Source: Pseudonocardiaceae bacterium
GTDB lineage: Bacteria; Actinomycetota; Actinomycetes; Mycobacteriales; Pseudonocardiaceae
Assembly (NCBI GenBank): GCA_009379845.1
Contig: WHSZ01000014.1
Location: 36,472 to 100,471 of the forward strand
Direction of reading: 5' to 3'
DNA: 64,000 nt
The number at the start of each line of letters is the position of its first letter. Position 1 is the first letter of the stretch. A program made the position numbers and the translations under genes. The notes below the pieces were generated by a model, which saw only the letters and a list, made by a program, of their open reading frames with translations, did no database searches and was not told the DNA's origin. Positions 47,347 to 57,281 of this stretch are shown in pieces.

Positions 47347-49106
47347 TGCAGGACACGGCGACAGACGTTCTGGTGGTCGGCGCCGGGCCGGTCGGGTTGA
47401 CCGCATCAGCACTTCTGGCTCGATACGGGATCGATGCGATCACAGTAGCCAAGCACGCCGGCCCGTCGGACACCCCGCGCGCCCACATAACGAACCAGCG
47501 TTCAATGGAAGTCTTTCGTGAGTTGGGTCTTGAGGACGAGGTGACTCAGTTCGGGACGCCGATTCGGTTGCTGGGCAACAATGTGTGGGCGACGAGCTTT
47601 GCCGGTCTTGAGTTGGCTCGGATGCCTGCGTGGGGGGCCGGTTGGGATCGGCAAGGTGAGTACGCGGCGACGAGCCCGTGCGAGATTTTCAATGCACCGC
47701 AACACCTGTTGGATCCGGTGATTCTTTCTGGTGCGCGTAAGGCCGGAGCGGACGTTCGGTTCGGGATGGAGGTTACCTGGCTGGAGCAGGGTGCAGAGGA
47801 GGTTGTTGCGTCAGTACTGGATCGAGAGTCCGGTGATGTGGGGCGGATACGGGCTCGGTACGTGGTCGGTGCTGATGGAGCGCGCAGTACTGTCGCTCGA
47901 CAGACCGGTTTCGATTATGAGGGTGAGACCGGCGTGCTGAACTACGCGGTGAACGTGTGGTTGGAGGCTGATCTCACCGAATACTGCGCTCACAGGCCGA
48001 GCCCGCTGTACTGGATATACCAACCGGGCGACGGTTGCCACAGCAGCACCTGGATCACTGTCAGGCCATGGACCGAATGGGTCATGGCGGTGGTGTATCC
48101 CGCACATGGCGGCGAACCCCAACTCGACACCGAGACCGCGTTGACGTACGCGCGGCAGATGATCGGCGATCCACAGGTGACGATTCGCGTCAAGGCGATC
48201 AGCCCGTGGTCGATCGCGCACGCGGTCGCCACCGAGTACCGCCGCGGCCGGGTGTTGCTGGCCGGCGACAGTGCTCACCGGCATCCACCGCCGAACGGGC
48301 TGGGTAGCAATACCGGCGTGCAGGACGCACATAACCTGTGCTGGAAGCTGGCCATGGTGCTGCGCGGTCAGGCGGGTGATGGGCTGCTGGACACCTACCA
48401 CACCGAACGCCAACCGGTCGGCCGCCAAGTTGTCGATCGCGTGATGCGCAGCCTGCACAATATGGACCCTCTTACCCGCGCGATCGGATTCGATCCCCAG
48501 CAGACGGCAGAGCAAGGCTGGGTGAAGATCGGGGAGCTGTGTGCGGACGATGCGCGCGGCCGCAAGCGCCGTGCGGACCTGTGCGAAGCCCTCGAACTTC
48601 AGCAATATCAGTACAACTGCCACGGCGTGGAGTCCGGCATGCCGTACAACGCCGGCGCAATCGTGCTCGACAATGGTACGCCAGCCGAATCCCCGGAACC
48701 ACCACCCAAAGATGCCGAGCTGAATTATGCGCCGAGCACGATTCCCGGTTCGTTTCTGCCGCATGCGTGGTTGGAGCGGGATCGAGTTCCGGTGTCTACT
48801 GCGGACATAATTGGGGACGGCAGGTTCACGTTGGTCGCCGGAGTGGGCGGGCGAGACTGGATCGCCGCTGCCGAACAGGTGTCACGGCGCTTTGGTGTGC
48901 CGATTTCCGCGGTGATGGTCGGACATCACCTGGAATACCACGACGTATATGGAGACTGGGCGCGGGTGCGCGCGGTCGGGGAGGACGGTTGCGTTCTGGT
49001 TCGTCCCGATCGTCGCGTTGCCTGGCGGGCCATGCACCGCTGTGCCGACCCCGCTACCGCACTCAGCATCGTGCTGCAACAAGTACTACACGAGGAGAGT
49101 GAATAA
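47346..49106 (+). CDS. FAD-dependent aromatic monooxygenase (class A)
   Basis: TDVLVVGAGPVGLTASALLARYGIDAITVAKHAGPSDTPRAHITNQRSMEVFRELG; VLLAGDSAHRHPPPNGLGSNTGVQDAHNLCWKL. ATG overlaps NAT stop; the longer 46842 ORF start is not credible. Confidence 0.9.
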   Translation: MQDTATDVLVVGAGPVGLTASALLARYGIDAITVAKHAGPSDTPRAHITNQRSMEVFRELGLEDEVTQFGTPIRLLGNNVWATSFAGLELARMPAWGAGWDRQGEYAATSPCEIFNAPQHLLDPVILSGARKAGADVRFGMEVTWLEQGAEEVVASVLDRESGDVGRIRARYVVGADGARSTVARQTGFDYEGETGVLNYAVNVWLEADLTEYCAHRPSPLYWIYQPGDGCHSSTWITVRPWTEWVMAVVYPAHGGEPQLDTETALTYARQMIGDPQVTIRVKAISPWSIAHAVATEYRRGRVLLAGDSAHRHPPPNGLGSNTGVQDAHNLCWKLAMVLRGQAGDGLLDTYHTERQPVGRQVVDRVMRSLHNMDPLTRAIGFDPQQTAEQGWVKIGELCADDARGRKRRADLCEALELQQYQYNCHGVESGMPYNAGAIVLDNGTPAESPEPPPKDAELNYAPSTIPGSFLPHAWLERDRVPVSTADIIGDGRFTLVAGVGGRDWIAAAEQVSRRFGVPISAVMVGHHLEYHDVYGDWARVRAVGEDGCVLVRPDRRVAWRAMHRCADPATALSIVLQQVLHEESE

Positions 49107-49108
49107 CC

Positions 49109-49537
49109 GTGCAGGCGCCAGCCACATCGAACCCGATCGCCGTGCTCGAGCGTTTCATCCAGGCCGAGGTGGAGTATTTCGCGGCAGAAGACGCCGATTT
49201 CCCGGCCGAGGAGCACCTCGATCCCGAGTTCGTCCTCTATGAACCGGAATCGATGCCCTATGGCGGCGAATGGCACGGGCGGGACGGGTTCCGGCGATTC
49301 CTGAAGGTGATGGACCAGACCTGGAGCCAGATGGGACCGCTCAACCCGCCCGCACTGATCGAACACGGCGACACGGTCGTCGTACTCGCCACACTCGACG
49401 CGCGGGCGCGCGGCACCGAGCGGGTCATCCAGCCGCCTGTGTGCCAGGTGGTCCGGGTGCGCAACGGCCTGCTGCTCGAAGCTCGGATGTTCTATTGGGA
49501 CACCGCGGCCATCAACAACGCTCTCCGGCGCGAATAG
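49109..49537 (+). CDS. NTF2/SnoaL-like protein
   Basis: 142 aa; RFIQAEVEYFAAEDADFPAEEHLDPEFVLYEPESMPYGGEWHGRDGFRRFLKVMDQTW. Confidence 0.8.
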   Translation: MQAPATSNPIAVLERFIQAEVEYFAAEDADFPAEEHLDPEFVLYEPESMPYGGEWHGRDGFRRFLKVMDQTWSQMGPLNPPALIEHGDTVVVLATLDARARGTERVIQPPVCQVVRVRNGLLLEARMFYWDTAAINNALRRE

Positions 49538-49589
49538 GAGTAATGACGGGCCAGGACCGTCCGGCAAGGCCAGCATGAAGGGGAGTGTG

Positions 49590-50783
49590 ATGATCGACAA
49601 CCGAGATGTCGTCGTAGTCGGTGGCGGCATCGGTGGCCTCACCGCAGCACTCTGTATCGCACGCACGGGCGCCAGGGTCACCGTCCTCGAACAGACAGAG
49701 AAACCGCGCGAGGTCGGCGCCGGGATCCTACTGATGAACAACGGGCTCTCCGCGCTCGCCGGACTCGGCATCGAGGCCGAGCTCCGCAGCTCCGGGCATG
49801 ACGTGCGATCCGCCACGCTGCACGACGCGTGCGGTTCGGTGCTGACCACGATACCGGTGCGCGACTGCGGTCCCGGCTTGGACTACGCGCTGATGTTACG
49901 CCGTAGCACCCTGCATAGGGTGCTGTTGGATGCCGTCCGCGCGCACCCGGGGATCACCACCCGGTTCGGGACCAGGGTGAGCGCCGCGACGCCCTCCGGC
50001 CGCGTCAGCATCGGCAGTCCCGGCGGCGTCTCCGAGATCGTCGCGGATCTGGTGGTGGCCGCGGACGGCGTGCATTCGACGTTGCGTCAGCATGGCGACT
50101 TCGGTGCCCAGGTACGCGATCTGGAGGCGTTGTCGATCCGAGGTATGGTGGCCGCTGAGTGTTCCGCGCTGGCAGGTTTGCAGGAGTACTGGTGCCCTGC
50201 GGGCGTGTTCGGCGGTGCCCCGATGGGCGATGGCAGCACGTACTTCTTCACCTCGGCAACCAAGCATCCGTTGCCTCAGATCGTCGCACTGAGGGATCTG
50301 AAGCGGTTCCGGGACGTCTGGCGAGCCGCCCTTCCTCCGGTCGCGCCGGTGCTCGATCAAGTACGCAGCTTCGACGATCTCTACGTAACCAATATCGTCC
50401 GAGTGGATTGCCGCCGCTGGGTGCACGACCGCCTGGTGTTGCTCGGCGATGCCGCGCACGCGATGCCGCCAAATCTCGGGCAGGGCGGCAGCTCCGCCAT
50501 CTTGGACGCTGCGGTGCTGGCCGCCGAGCTCGCGGCGGAACCTGATCAATCCGAAGCGTTGCGACGATACACCCAGCGCAGGTGGCCGGCGGTCCGTGCC
50601 GCCCAATCGAAGGCCTGCCGGCTGTTCGACCTCACTGAGTCCCCACTGCCCGGTTTCAGCGGGCTGCGCAATCTCGCGGTCCGGCTGGCGGGGCTGCTGC
50701 CCGGCGCGACGGCCAGGAGTGGACTGCTGCAGGAGGAGCCGGCCCGACTCTACGCCGAAACCGCAGCGCTGGGCGGCGAGTGA
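49590..50783 (+). CDS. FAD-dependent monooxygenase (salicylate hydroxylase-like)
   Basis: DVVVVGGGIGGLTAALCIARTGARVTVLEQTEKPREVGAGILLMNNGLSALAGLG; LVLLGDAAHAMPPNLGQGGSSAILDAAVLAAEL. Confidence 0.9.
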   Translation: MIDNRDVVVVGGGIGGLTAALCIARTGARVTVLEQTEKPREVGAGILLMNNGLSALAGLGIEAELRSSGHDVRSATLHDACGSVLTTIPVRDCGPGLDYALMLRRSTLHRVLLDAVRAHPGITTRFGTRVSAATPSGRVSIGSPGGVSEIVADLVVAADGVHSTLRQHGDFGAQVRDLEALSIRGMVAAECSALAGLQEYWCPAGVFGGAPMGDGSTYFFTSATKHPLPQIVALRDLKRFRDVWRAALPPVAPVLDQVRSFDDLYVTNIVRVDCRRWVHDRLVLLGDAAHAMPPNLGQGGSSAILDAAVLAAELAAEPDQSEALRRYTQRRWPAVRAAQSKACRLFDLTESPLPGFSGLRNLAVRLAGLLPGATARSGLLQEEPARLYAETAALGGE

Positions 50784-51203
50784 TCAACCCGGTGTTTTGG
50801 GACGGCGGAGGCCGGCGCAGATGGCGGCGGTCAGCACCGCCGTGCCGCCACCGGCCGCGGCGAACAGGCCCCGACTCCGTGCCGGAAGGTGGCGCCACGC
50901 AAGGAGTGTAGACACGCCATCGACGGCGTCGACAACGCCGCCGGCCGCCAACCAACCGCCCGCGTCACCTTCGGGGCGAGCCAGTGCGGCCAACCCGCCC
51001 ACGCCGAGCATGAGATCGCGACCCGCGGAAGCGCGCCCGAGCACCCGTACCGCTGGTAGCGTCCCGGAGCCGGCGTGATCCCCCAGCCAACTGCGTGCGA
51101 GGCCTTCGGGCCGAAGGACGGCTCCGAGGCCAACCGCCATCCTGGTAAGCAACATCGCCGCGGCGGATCCGCGAACCAATCGTGTTTTCGTCGACGTACC
51201 CAT
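50784..51203 (-). CDS. Hypothetical membrane-associated protein
   Basis: MGTSTKTRLVRGSAAAMLLTRMAVGLGAVLRPEGLARSWLGDHAG..., DUF4267-like pattern. Confidence 0.6.
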   Translation of the reverse strand: MGTSTKTRLVRGSAAAMLLTRMAVGLGAVLRPEGLARSWLGDHAGSGTLPAVRVLGRASAGRDLMLGVGGLAALARPEGDAGGWLAAGGVVDAVDGVSTLLAWRHLPARSRGLFAAAGGGTAVLTAAICAGLRRPKTPG

Positions 51204-51252
51204 CTTGGTTATCTCCCAGCTTCGTTGGCCCGATTGGAATTGGTTCCGGGCT

Positions 51253-51819
51253 TCACGCCGTTGATCCGATCGGGATCCGATCCGCGATCGCATCGATGAC
51301 CTGCGCGGTAGCCGTCTGCCCTATGCCGCGGTATAGCTCAACCAAGTCGACCTTCTCGCTATCGACCAGCGCGGTGGCCTCTGAAGCGGCAGCAGATTCG
51401 TGTGGAACAGGAACAAAAATCATCCGCACGACACCACGCTCGATCACCACACGGTCGGCGACCGGATTGGCGCCCTTTGAAACGTAAAGTATTGCCACGG
51501 CAACCTGGTTACCCCCGCTAATTTTCTGGTCAAAAGTGGCGGCCCCGGCGATGGATTCGATGCCGAACGTACATACTCCGACCGAAATTCGGTTCCCGGT
51601 CGCCTCCAGCACTGCGGCCGCCGTACGCGGACCAAGTGCACCGCACACCTCGATCCGTTGTACACCATCGTTTTCCAAGGAAGACGCGAGCTTCGCTGCT
51701 GACTTCTCGTCGGCGGCCGGCACAAAGACCGTCCTGTCAAAATCATTTCCACGCGCGAACGGGTCGATAACAGGACCCGCTATCGGGTCGTTGAAGATAA
51801 CGGCATGAAGGTTTGCCAT
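51253..51819 (-). CDS. DUF6506-like hypothetical protein
   Basis: HAVIFNDPIAGPVIDPFARGNDFDRTVFVPAADEKSAAKLASSLENDGVQRIEVCGALGPRTAAAVLEATG. Confidence 0.6.
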   Translation of the reverse strand: MANLHAVIFNDPIAGPVIDPFARGNDFDRTVFVPAADEKSAAKLASSLENDGVQRIEVCGALGPRTAAAVLEATGNRISVGVCTFGIESIAGAATFDQKISGGNQVAVAILYVSKGANPVADRVVIERGVVRMIFVPVPHESAAASEATALVDSEKVDLVELYRGIGQTATAQVIDAIADRIPIGSTA

Positions 51820-52020
51820 CTCGCATCATTCTCCTCGAGTCCGGATGTGCCGACACTAAACCGTTTCGGCCATTGCTGTCATCGTGTGTGAACACTCTCG
51901 ACAAGACCATTACCTAGCAGATGTAATTTCCCTGATCTGCGGCCCTTGGCCGCCTACGTAAACAAAGTCCGGACCGAGCCAAACCGAGCAATCGGATAAT
52001 CAAGGTAACGAGGTAGTCGA

Positions 52021-53070
52021 ATGACAGAGAGCGCGACCGAGCCATCGGTCGAGATCACCCGCATGATGGACGGAGCGGTAATCGCGCAGCTCATTCATCT
52101 GGTTGCGGAGCTCGGCGTGGCCGACGTCGTCGACGGTGCACGATCAGTGGATGAGCTCGCCTCGTTCACCGGCACTGAACCAGAAGCGCTATACCGGGCG
52201 CTCCGCACGCTCGCCAGCATCGGTGTGTTCACCGAAGTGGCACCCCGCACCTTCGATCTGACGTCGTTGGCGGTCCCATTGCGCTCCGACGCGGAAGACT
52301 CGGTACGAGAGCTAGCCACCGTTCGCGGCAGCCGGGAACACTGGCTGGCGCTCGGCGAGCTGCGGCACAGCCTGTGTACCGGGCGCTCGGCGTTCGCCCG
52401 TGCGTACGGCACGGACTGGTGGTCCTATCTGGACGAGAACCCGGAGCACGCTGCCAAGTTCAGCAAAGCGATGGGCGACAACTTCGCACAGGTGCATGCG
52501 GCCGCCGCCGGCGCGTCCGATTTTCCGGACACGAAGCTCCTCGTCGACATCGGCGGCGGTCGCGGTGATCTGGTAGCCACCCTGTTGCAACGTCATCCCG
52601 CCATGCACGCCGTCGTCTTCGACCGGCCGCATGCGGTCGCCGATGCCGCCGAACTGTTGCAGTCGGCGGGAGTCGCCGACCGCGCGCAGGTGACGGCTGG
52701 CGACTTCTTCGAAGGTGTGCCGGAGGGCGGCGACACCTATGTGCTGTGCAGGATCCTGCACGACTGGGACGACCAGCAGGCCGCGCACATCATGTCCAAT
52801 GTGGCCGACGTGTTGCCTGCCGGAGGACGCGTCGTCGTGATCGAAGCGGTCGTGCCGGAAGGGGACGAGAGCCATCCGGCAAAGCTGATGGACATCACCA
52901 TGCTCGCCATGCACAAGGGGAAGGAGCGCTCAGAATCGGAGTTCGCCGCGCTGTTCGAGTCGGCCGGGCTGCGCCATGTGCGGACCCTGCATACCAACGC
53001 CCAGATCAGCGTGCTCATCGCAGAGGTAGACCGGACAACCAAAGTCCAGGAGAAGCCACCGAGCCAGTGA
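52021..53070 (+). CDS. SAM-dependent O-methyltransferase (paralogue of 32647-33720)
   Basis: TRMMDGAVIAQLIHLVAELGVADVVDGARSVDELASFTGTEPEALYRALRTLASIGVFTE; VDIGGGRGDLVATLLQRHP; ILHDWDDQQAAHIMSNVADVL. Confidence 0.92.
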   Translation: MTESATEPSVEITRMMDGAVIAQLIHLVAELGVADVVDGARSVDELASFTGTEPEALYRALRTLASIGVFTEVAPRTFDLTSLAVPLRSDAEDSVRELATVRGSREHWLALGELRHSLCTGRSAFARAYGTDWWSYLDENPEHAAKFSKAMGDNFAQVHAAAAGASDFPDTKLLVDIGGGRGDLVATLLQRHPAMHAVVFDRPHAVADAAELLQSAGVADRAQVTAGDFFEGVPEGGDTYVLCRILHDWDDQQAAHIMSNVADVLPAGGRVVVIEAVVPEGDESHPAKLMDITMLAMHKGKERSESEFAALFESAGLRHVRTLHTNAQISVLIAEVDRTTKVQEKPPSQ

Positions 53071-53255
53071 CCGGCCATGCTGGAGTACTGAGCTTGACCT
53101 CGATCAGGTCGTACAACGTCGGCACGCGCAGCGGCGGCATGTGCACGTTCCGCGGCAAGTTGAACGTTCCGCCTGTACTTGAGCGCTGCACGTGCATTTG
53201 CTCAAGTGGACCGGAAGGCAGCCGACACTCCGGTCACGCACCCGAACCGTGGATG

Positions 53256-53918
53256 TCAGGAATCGCGCGGGGATACCAGGCCGGATTCGTAGGCGAGGAC
53301 TACGAGTTGGGCGCGGTCGCGGGCGTGCAGCTTGGTCATGGCTCGGTTGATGTGGGTTTTCGCGGTCATCGGGCTGATCACCATGCGGGCGGCGATCTCG
53401 TCGTTGGACAGGCCCTGCGCGACGAAGGTGACGGCCTCGCGTTCCCGGTTGGTCAGTTCCGTCAGCCCCGTGTCGGTGCCGATGTTGAGCGGCTGGGTGA
53501 CGTACCGGTTGATCAGCTTGCGGGTGATCGACGGTGCGAGCAGGGCGTCGCCGCGCGCGGCGACGCGTACGGCGTGCAGGAAGTCTTCCGGCTCGATGTC
53601 CTTGACGAGGAACCCGGCCGCGCCGGCGCGTAGCGCATTGAAGACGTATTCGTCCAAGCCGTAGTTGGTCAGGATGACCACGTGTACCGAAGCCAGAGTC
53701 GGGTCCGCGGCGATGCGCCGGGTCGCCTCGATGCCGTCGATGACCGGCATCCGGATGTCGATGAGCGCGATGTCGGGCAGGTGTTGTCTGGCCAGCGCCA
53801 CGCCCTCGCTGCCGTCGGCGGCCTCGGCCACCACCTCGATGTCGTCCTCGATGTCAAGGAGCGCGCGGAATCCGCTGCGAATGAGCGGCTGGTCGTCGAC
53901 TAGCAGGACGGTAATCAC
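53256..53918 (-). CDS. LuxR/NarL-type response regulator
   Basis: ITVLLVDDQPLIRSGFRALLDIEDDIEVVAEAADGSEGV; LTNREREAVTFVAQGLSNDEIAARMVISPMTAKTHINRAMTKL. Confidence 0.92.
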   Translation of the reverse strand: MITVLLVDDQPLIRSGFRALLDIEDDIEVVAEAADGSEGVALARQHLPDIALIDIRMPVIDGIEATRRIAADPTLASVHVVILTNYGLDEYVFNALRAGAAGFLVKDIEPEDFLHAVRVAARGDALLAPSITRKLINRYVTQPLNIGTDTGLTELTNREREAVTFVAQGLSNDEIAARMVISPMTAKTHINRAMTKLHARDRAQLVVLAYESGLVSPRDS

Positions 53919-53952
53919 CGCGCCTCCGCTGGGAAGAGTACGTCGGCGCGGA

Positions 53953-55101
53953 TCATGACGTGTGGTCTGACGTGTGGTCTACGGGAAGTTCGGCGTGGAC
54001 GGTGAAGCCGCCCTCGCTGCGCGGTGCGGCCCGCAGCTGACCGCCGAGGGCGGTGACTCGTTCGCGCATCCCGAGCAGCCCGACGCCGGGCACTGGCGCG
54101 GTGTCCGGTGTGGCTTTGCCGTCGTCATCGACCCGTATGACCAGGGCATCGGGACGGTAGTCGATCCGGACCGCCGCGGTCGCGGCGGCGGCGTGCCGGG
54201 TGACGTTGGTCAGCGACTCCTGAACGATCCGGTACGCGGTCCGGTCCACCGCGTCCGGCACGTCGTGTGGGTGTCCCTCAATCGACAGCTTCGTGTCCAG
54301 GCCGCTCGTCCTTGCCCGTTGCACCAGGTCCGGGACGTGGTGGAGCCCGTGCGGCGGGTTCTTGTTGTCCGGGTTCTTGTCGTCGGTCTTGTCGTCGCCG
54401 CGCAGCGCCTCCAGGGTCGCTCGCAGTTCCCTCGCCGCCTCACGACCGGCCTCCCGGATCGCCAGCAGGGCATCCGGCACCTGCTCACCCCGCCTGTGGG
54501 CCAGGTGGACGGCGACTTCGGCCTGCACCTTGATGACGGAGATCTGGTGGGTGAGCGAGTCGTGCAACTCCCGCGCGATGTGCAGCCGCTGCTCGTTGGC
54601 GCTGCGCCGCGCGGTCTCCTCACGGGTACGTTCGGCCTCATCCGCCCGGCGTTCGGCCTGTCGCAGCGCTTCACCCGCCGCACCGGCCGCAATCAGCCAG
54701 GCTATCTCGAGGGCGCCCCGGGCCTGCGTGAACGCCTCGCCCGCGTCGTGCAGAGAGACCAGGGTCGCGAGCGGGAGAGCGGCCAACATGATCACCGAAC
54801 CCACCACGGCGACGATGCGGTATCCCGCCCGCACCGTGGCATACACCGCGAACAGATACGCGACAGCAGGCACGTCGAACCCAACGGCTTGATAACCCAG
54901 CGCGCACAACCCGGTCGCGGCCAGCACGATGACCGGAGCCCAGCGGCGAGCGGCCAGCGCCAGACCGCCGGCCAACAACAACGCGTAGCCCAGCGGGTCG
55001 AGACTCGTGGCGGAGTGTTGCTCAGACAGCCCGGCGACCAACAAGGTCGCCGTCACGCCGGCGGCGATCGCCCAGTCGATGACAGCGATCCGGGCCCTCA
55101 T
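53953..55101 (-). CDS. Sensor histidine kinase (HisKA_3 type)
   Basis: EQRLHIARELHDSLTHQISVIKVQAEVAVHLA; GVGLLGMRERVTALGGQLRAAPRSEGGFTVHAELP. Confidence 0.92.
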   Translation of the reverse strand: MRARIAVIDWAIAAGVTATLLVAGLSEQHSATSLDPLGYALLLAGGLALAARRWAPVIVLAATGLCALGYQAVGFDVPAVAYLFAVYATVRAGYRIVAVVGSVIMLAALPLATLVSLHDAGEAFTQARGALEIAWLIAAGAAGEALRQAERRADEAERTREETARRSANEQRLHIARELHDSLTHQISVIKVQAEVAVHLAHRRGEQVPDALLAIREAGREAARELRATLEALRGDDKTDDKNPDNKNPPHGLHHVPDLVQRARTSGLDTKLSIEGHPHDVPDAVDRTAYRIVQESLTNVTRHAAAATAAVRIDYRPDALVIRVDDDGKATPDTAPVPGVGLLGMRERVTALGGQLRAAPRSEGGFTVHAELPVDHTSDHTS

Positions 55102-55318
55102 GTGTGCACACTAGCCGCGTGTTCGCGCGGACGACTCCTGCGCACGGAGGATTGGCCGGCTACCGCACACGTCGTAGGTTCGCGACGCCTGCAGCGTCCG
55201 CGGCAGTCGGCTACGGCACCGGCGGCAGCGCGAATTGCCCGCGTCAGCAGGACGACCGGCGGGGCGCCGACGGACACGATCGGACGACGTCCAGTCGTAG
55301 GAGCAGAAGGAGCGCCTC

Positions 55319-55714
55319 ATGTTCGTCCGTCACCTGCTTGGCACACCAGCCGCCAGTCACTTCTTCGTCCGGTCGGCCGACGTCGATGCTTATACGCTGA
55401 CCGCCGGGCGGTTCTTGGCCACCTCGGCCGCGCTGCTGGGGCTGGTCGGCGCGGTCATCGGCGGGCTGGCTCTGGCCCGTTCCGTCCGCCGCATCGGCAA
55501 CGGCGGGAGAAGAGGGGGCATCGTGGCCCTGATGTCTGGGCTGGTCGCCGTGGTCGGCGGCGCGCTGAATCTGGCCGTCGCCGACGGTGGTCCCGGCACT
55601 GGTAACGGAGTAGTCGGTGGCGCCTTGGCCGTGGTGGTGGGGCTGATCGCCATGGCCCTCGGCTGGCTGGCTCTGACCCGCTCCCGCCGCACCGCTGACC
55701 GGCTGACCGGCTGA
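55319..55714 (+). CDS. DUF6223-like membrane protein
   Basis: Three hydrophobic segments, ASHFFVRSADVDAYTLTAGRFLATSAALLGLVGAVIGGLALARS. Confidence 0.6.
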   Translation: MFVRHLLGTPAASHFFVRSADVDAYTLTAGRFLATSAALLGLVGAVIGGLALARSVRRIGNGGRRGGIVALMSGLVAVVGGALNLAVADGGPGTGNGVVGGALAVVVGLIAMALGWLALTRSRRTADRLTG

Positions 55715-55848
55715 CCGCAGCACTGGCGCACCAACGCTCGCCGTCCGCGCCCCAGCGGGTTGTGGCTGCCCGCCGGACGCTGAGCCCAGCTGTCCGCGTC
55801 CGGCGATCGCGGCCGGCTCAGCGGAGCAGCCGGCACGGCGTGCGCAAG

Positions 55849-56622
55849 CTAAGCGACATTCGAGGGCAGCTCTTGCTCGCGGTGGCCGGCAGGGTCCTGC
55901 CCGTAGTGCAGCTGGTAGCTACCCGCACGTTCGGTGATGGTCAGCGACCGTGCGGCCGCGGCGAGCAACAGCAGAACGCCGATATTCTCGCCGAGTTCCT
56001 CAGCGTGGTAGGTCAGCACGTAAAGCGGACCGCTCTCGCCGACAGCGATGAGCAATCCCTGCAGCACCTCGCCGACCATCGCACCACCGAGCAGTACCGC
56101 GCAGCCGAGCACGATGTACCAGCGCGCCTTGCCGCGCAGCCTGGCCGCCAGCAGCAACAGCGCGGCCGCGACCAGGGCGCCCATGATCACTCCGGGGATC
56201 AGCCAGTAGAACGGAAAGCTCTCGAAAGTCACGAGCTGTTTGCCGATCCGATCCATGCGTTCGTGCAGCATCGTGTGGTCGTCGAGGGACAGCGCGCCGA
56301 GCAGTGCCGCACTGACGAACCACGCCCATGCACCGGGCGCTCGTCGCGCGCGGGCCAGTACCGCGACGACGAAGTGCGCCACTGCCGTCATGACCAGCAG
56401 TCCGGTGCTCCACCAGGTGGGCAGGTTTGCTTCTTCGAACACGTCGACGTACCGCCGGATCTCGCCTCGCTCGGTGGTGAGCGGGTGGTCGATCAGCGCC
56501 GGCACACCCATGCTCAGCACACTCAACGCCGCCGAGATGCCGAATAGTATCCACCCGGCCCTCCGGAACCGGAGCTGCCGTTCAGCGCCCGGTGCCGTCT
56601 TCCCGTCGTCCGAGTCATGCAT
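55849..56622 (-). CDS. Multi-TM membrane protein
   Basis: Six hydrophobic segments; no family recognised with confidence. Confidence 0.6.
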   Translation of the reverse strand: MHDSDDGKTAPGAERQLRFRRAGWILFGISAALSVLSMGVPALIDHPLTTERGEIRRYVDVFEEANLPTWWSTGLLVMTAVAHFVVAVLARARRAPGAWAWFVSAALLGALSLDDHTMLHERMDRIGKQLVTFESFPFYWLIPGVIMGALVAAALLLLAARLRGKARWYIVLGCAVLLGGAMVGEVLQGLLIAVGESGPLYVLTYHAEELGENIGVLLLLAAAARSLTITERAGSYQLHYGQDPAGHREQELPSNVA

Positions 56623-56942
56623 TACCAGTGCTCCAACCGGGGTAGTTCGAATGAGCGAGCACGGTATGTCCCGAACATGAAAACAGTGTGAAAAAACTTC
56701 GAAGTGTCAGGATGGTAATAGGCACCTCTTCGTCGCTGCCGGTGAATAACACACCGGCGTAAAGATCGGCAGTTCGTGCTCGACCGGATTGAGCTGTATC
56801 TCGATACCCCACATGGGGTCTAGGAAATGCCCGTTGCGGCCGAGCACATCTGCGACGACTTGGCTTTCGAGGTGCACGGACCTCCCATGGCTTGAATCTC
56901 TGATCGTTCCTGAGATAGGGCCACCGTCGTTTCGGCTATAGC

Positions 56943-57062
56943 GCGATCCATCCTCCGTCAGCCATGACGTTCGCGCCGGTCATGAAACTGGCGCGCTGGA
57001 CGCGAGAAAGGCGATGACCTCACCGATTTCGGCGGTGTCGGCGATGCGCTGACGCTGTGACC
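56943..57062 (-). pseudogene. C-terminal SDR fragment with frameshift
   Basis: QRIADTAEIGEVIAFLASSAP then, in another frame, FMTGANVMADGGWIAL*, the standard SDR C-terminus. Confidence 0.65.
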
Positions 57063-57281
57063 GGGAGACCTGATCGCTACAACTACACCAACCGCGTCGT
57101 CGCCGGCTGGTCGTTGGTGCGCTGCGACCCGGCGTGCCAATCTGGAAAATCCCCTCACAGGCCGGCAACACGGTCTGGCAGGCCATCGTGCCGGGGCAAC
57201 ATCGGACCGTCGACACGCTCGTCGACATTGCCACCATGCTCAGAGTGTTTCCCTGAAGCCGCCAGCGCCGGTGGCTGGCAG

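Noticed and set aside
46842-49106. Long N-terminal extension of the FAD monooxygenase
   Set aside because: The extension overlaps the NAT gene out of frame; ATG 47346 overlaps the NAT stop and fits the family start.
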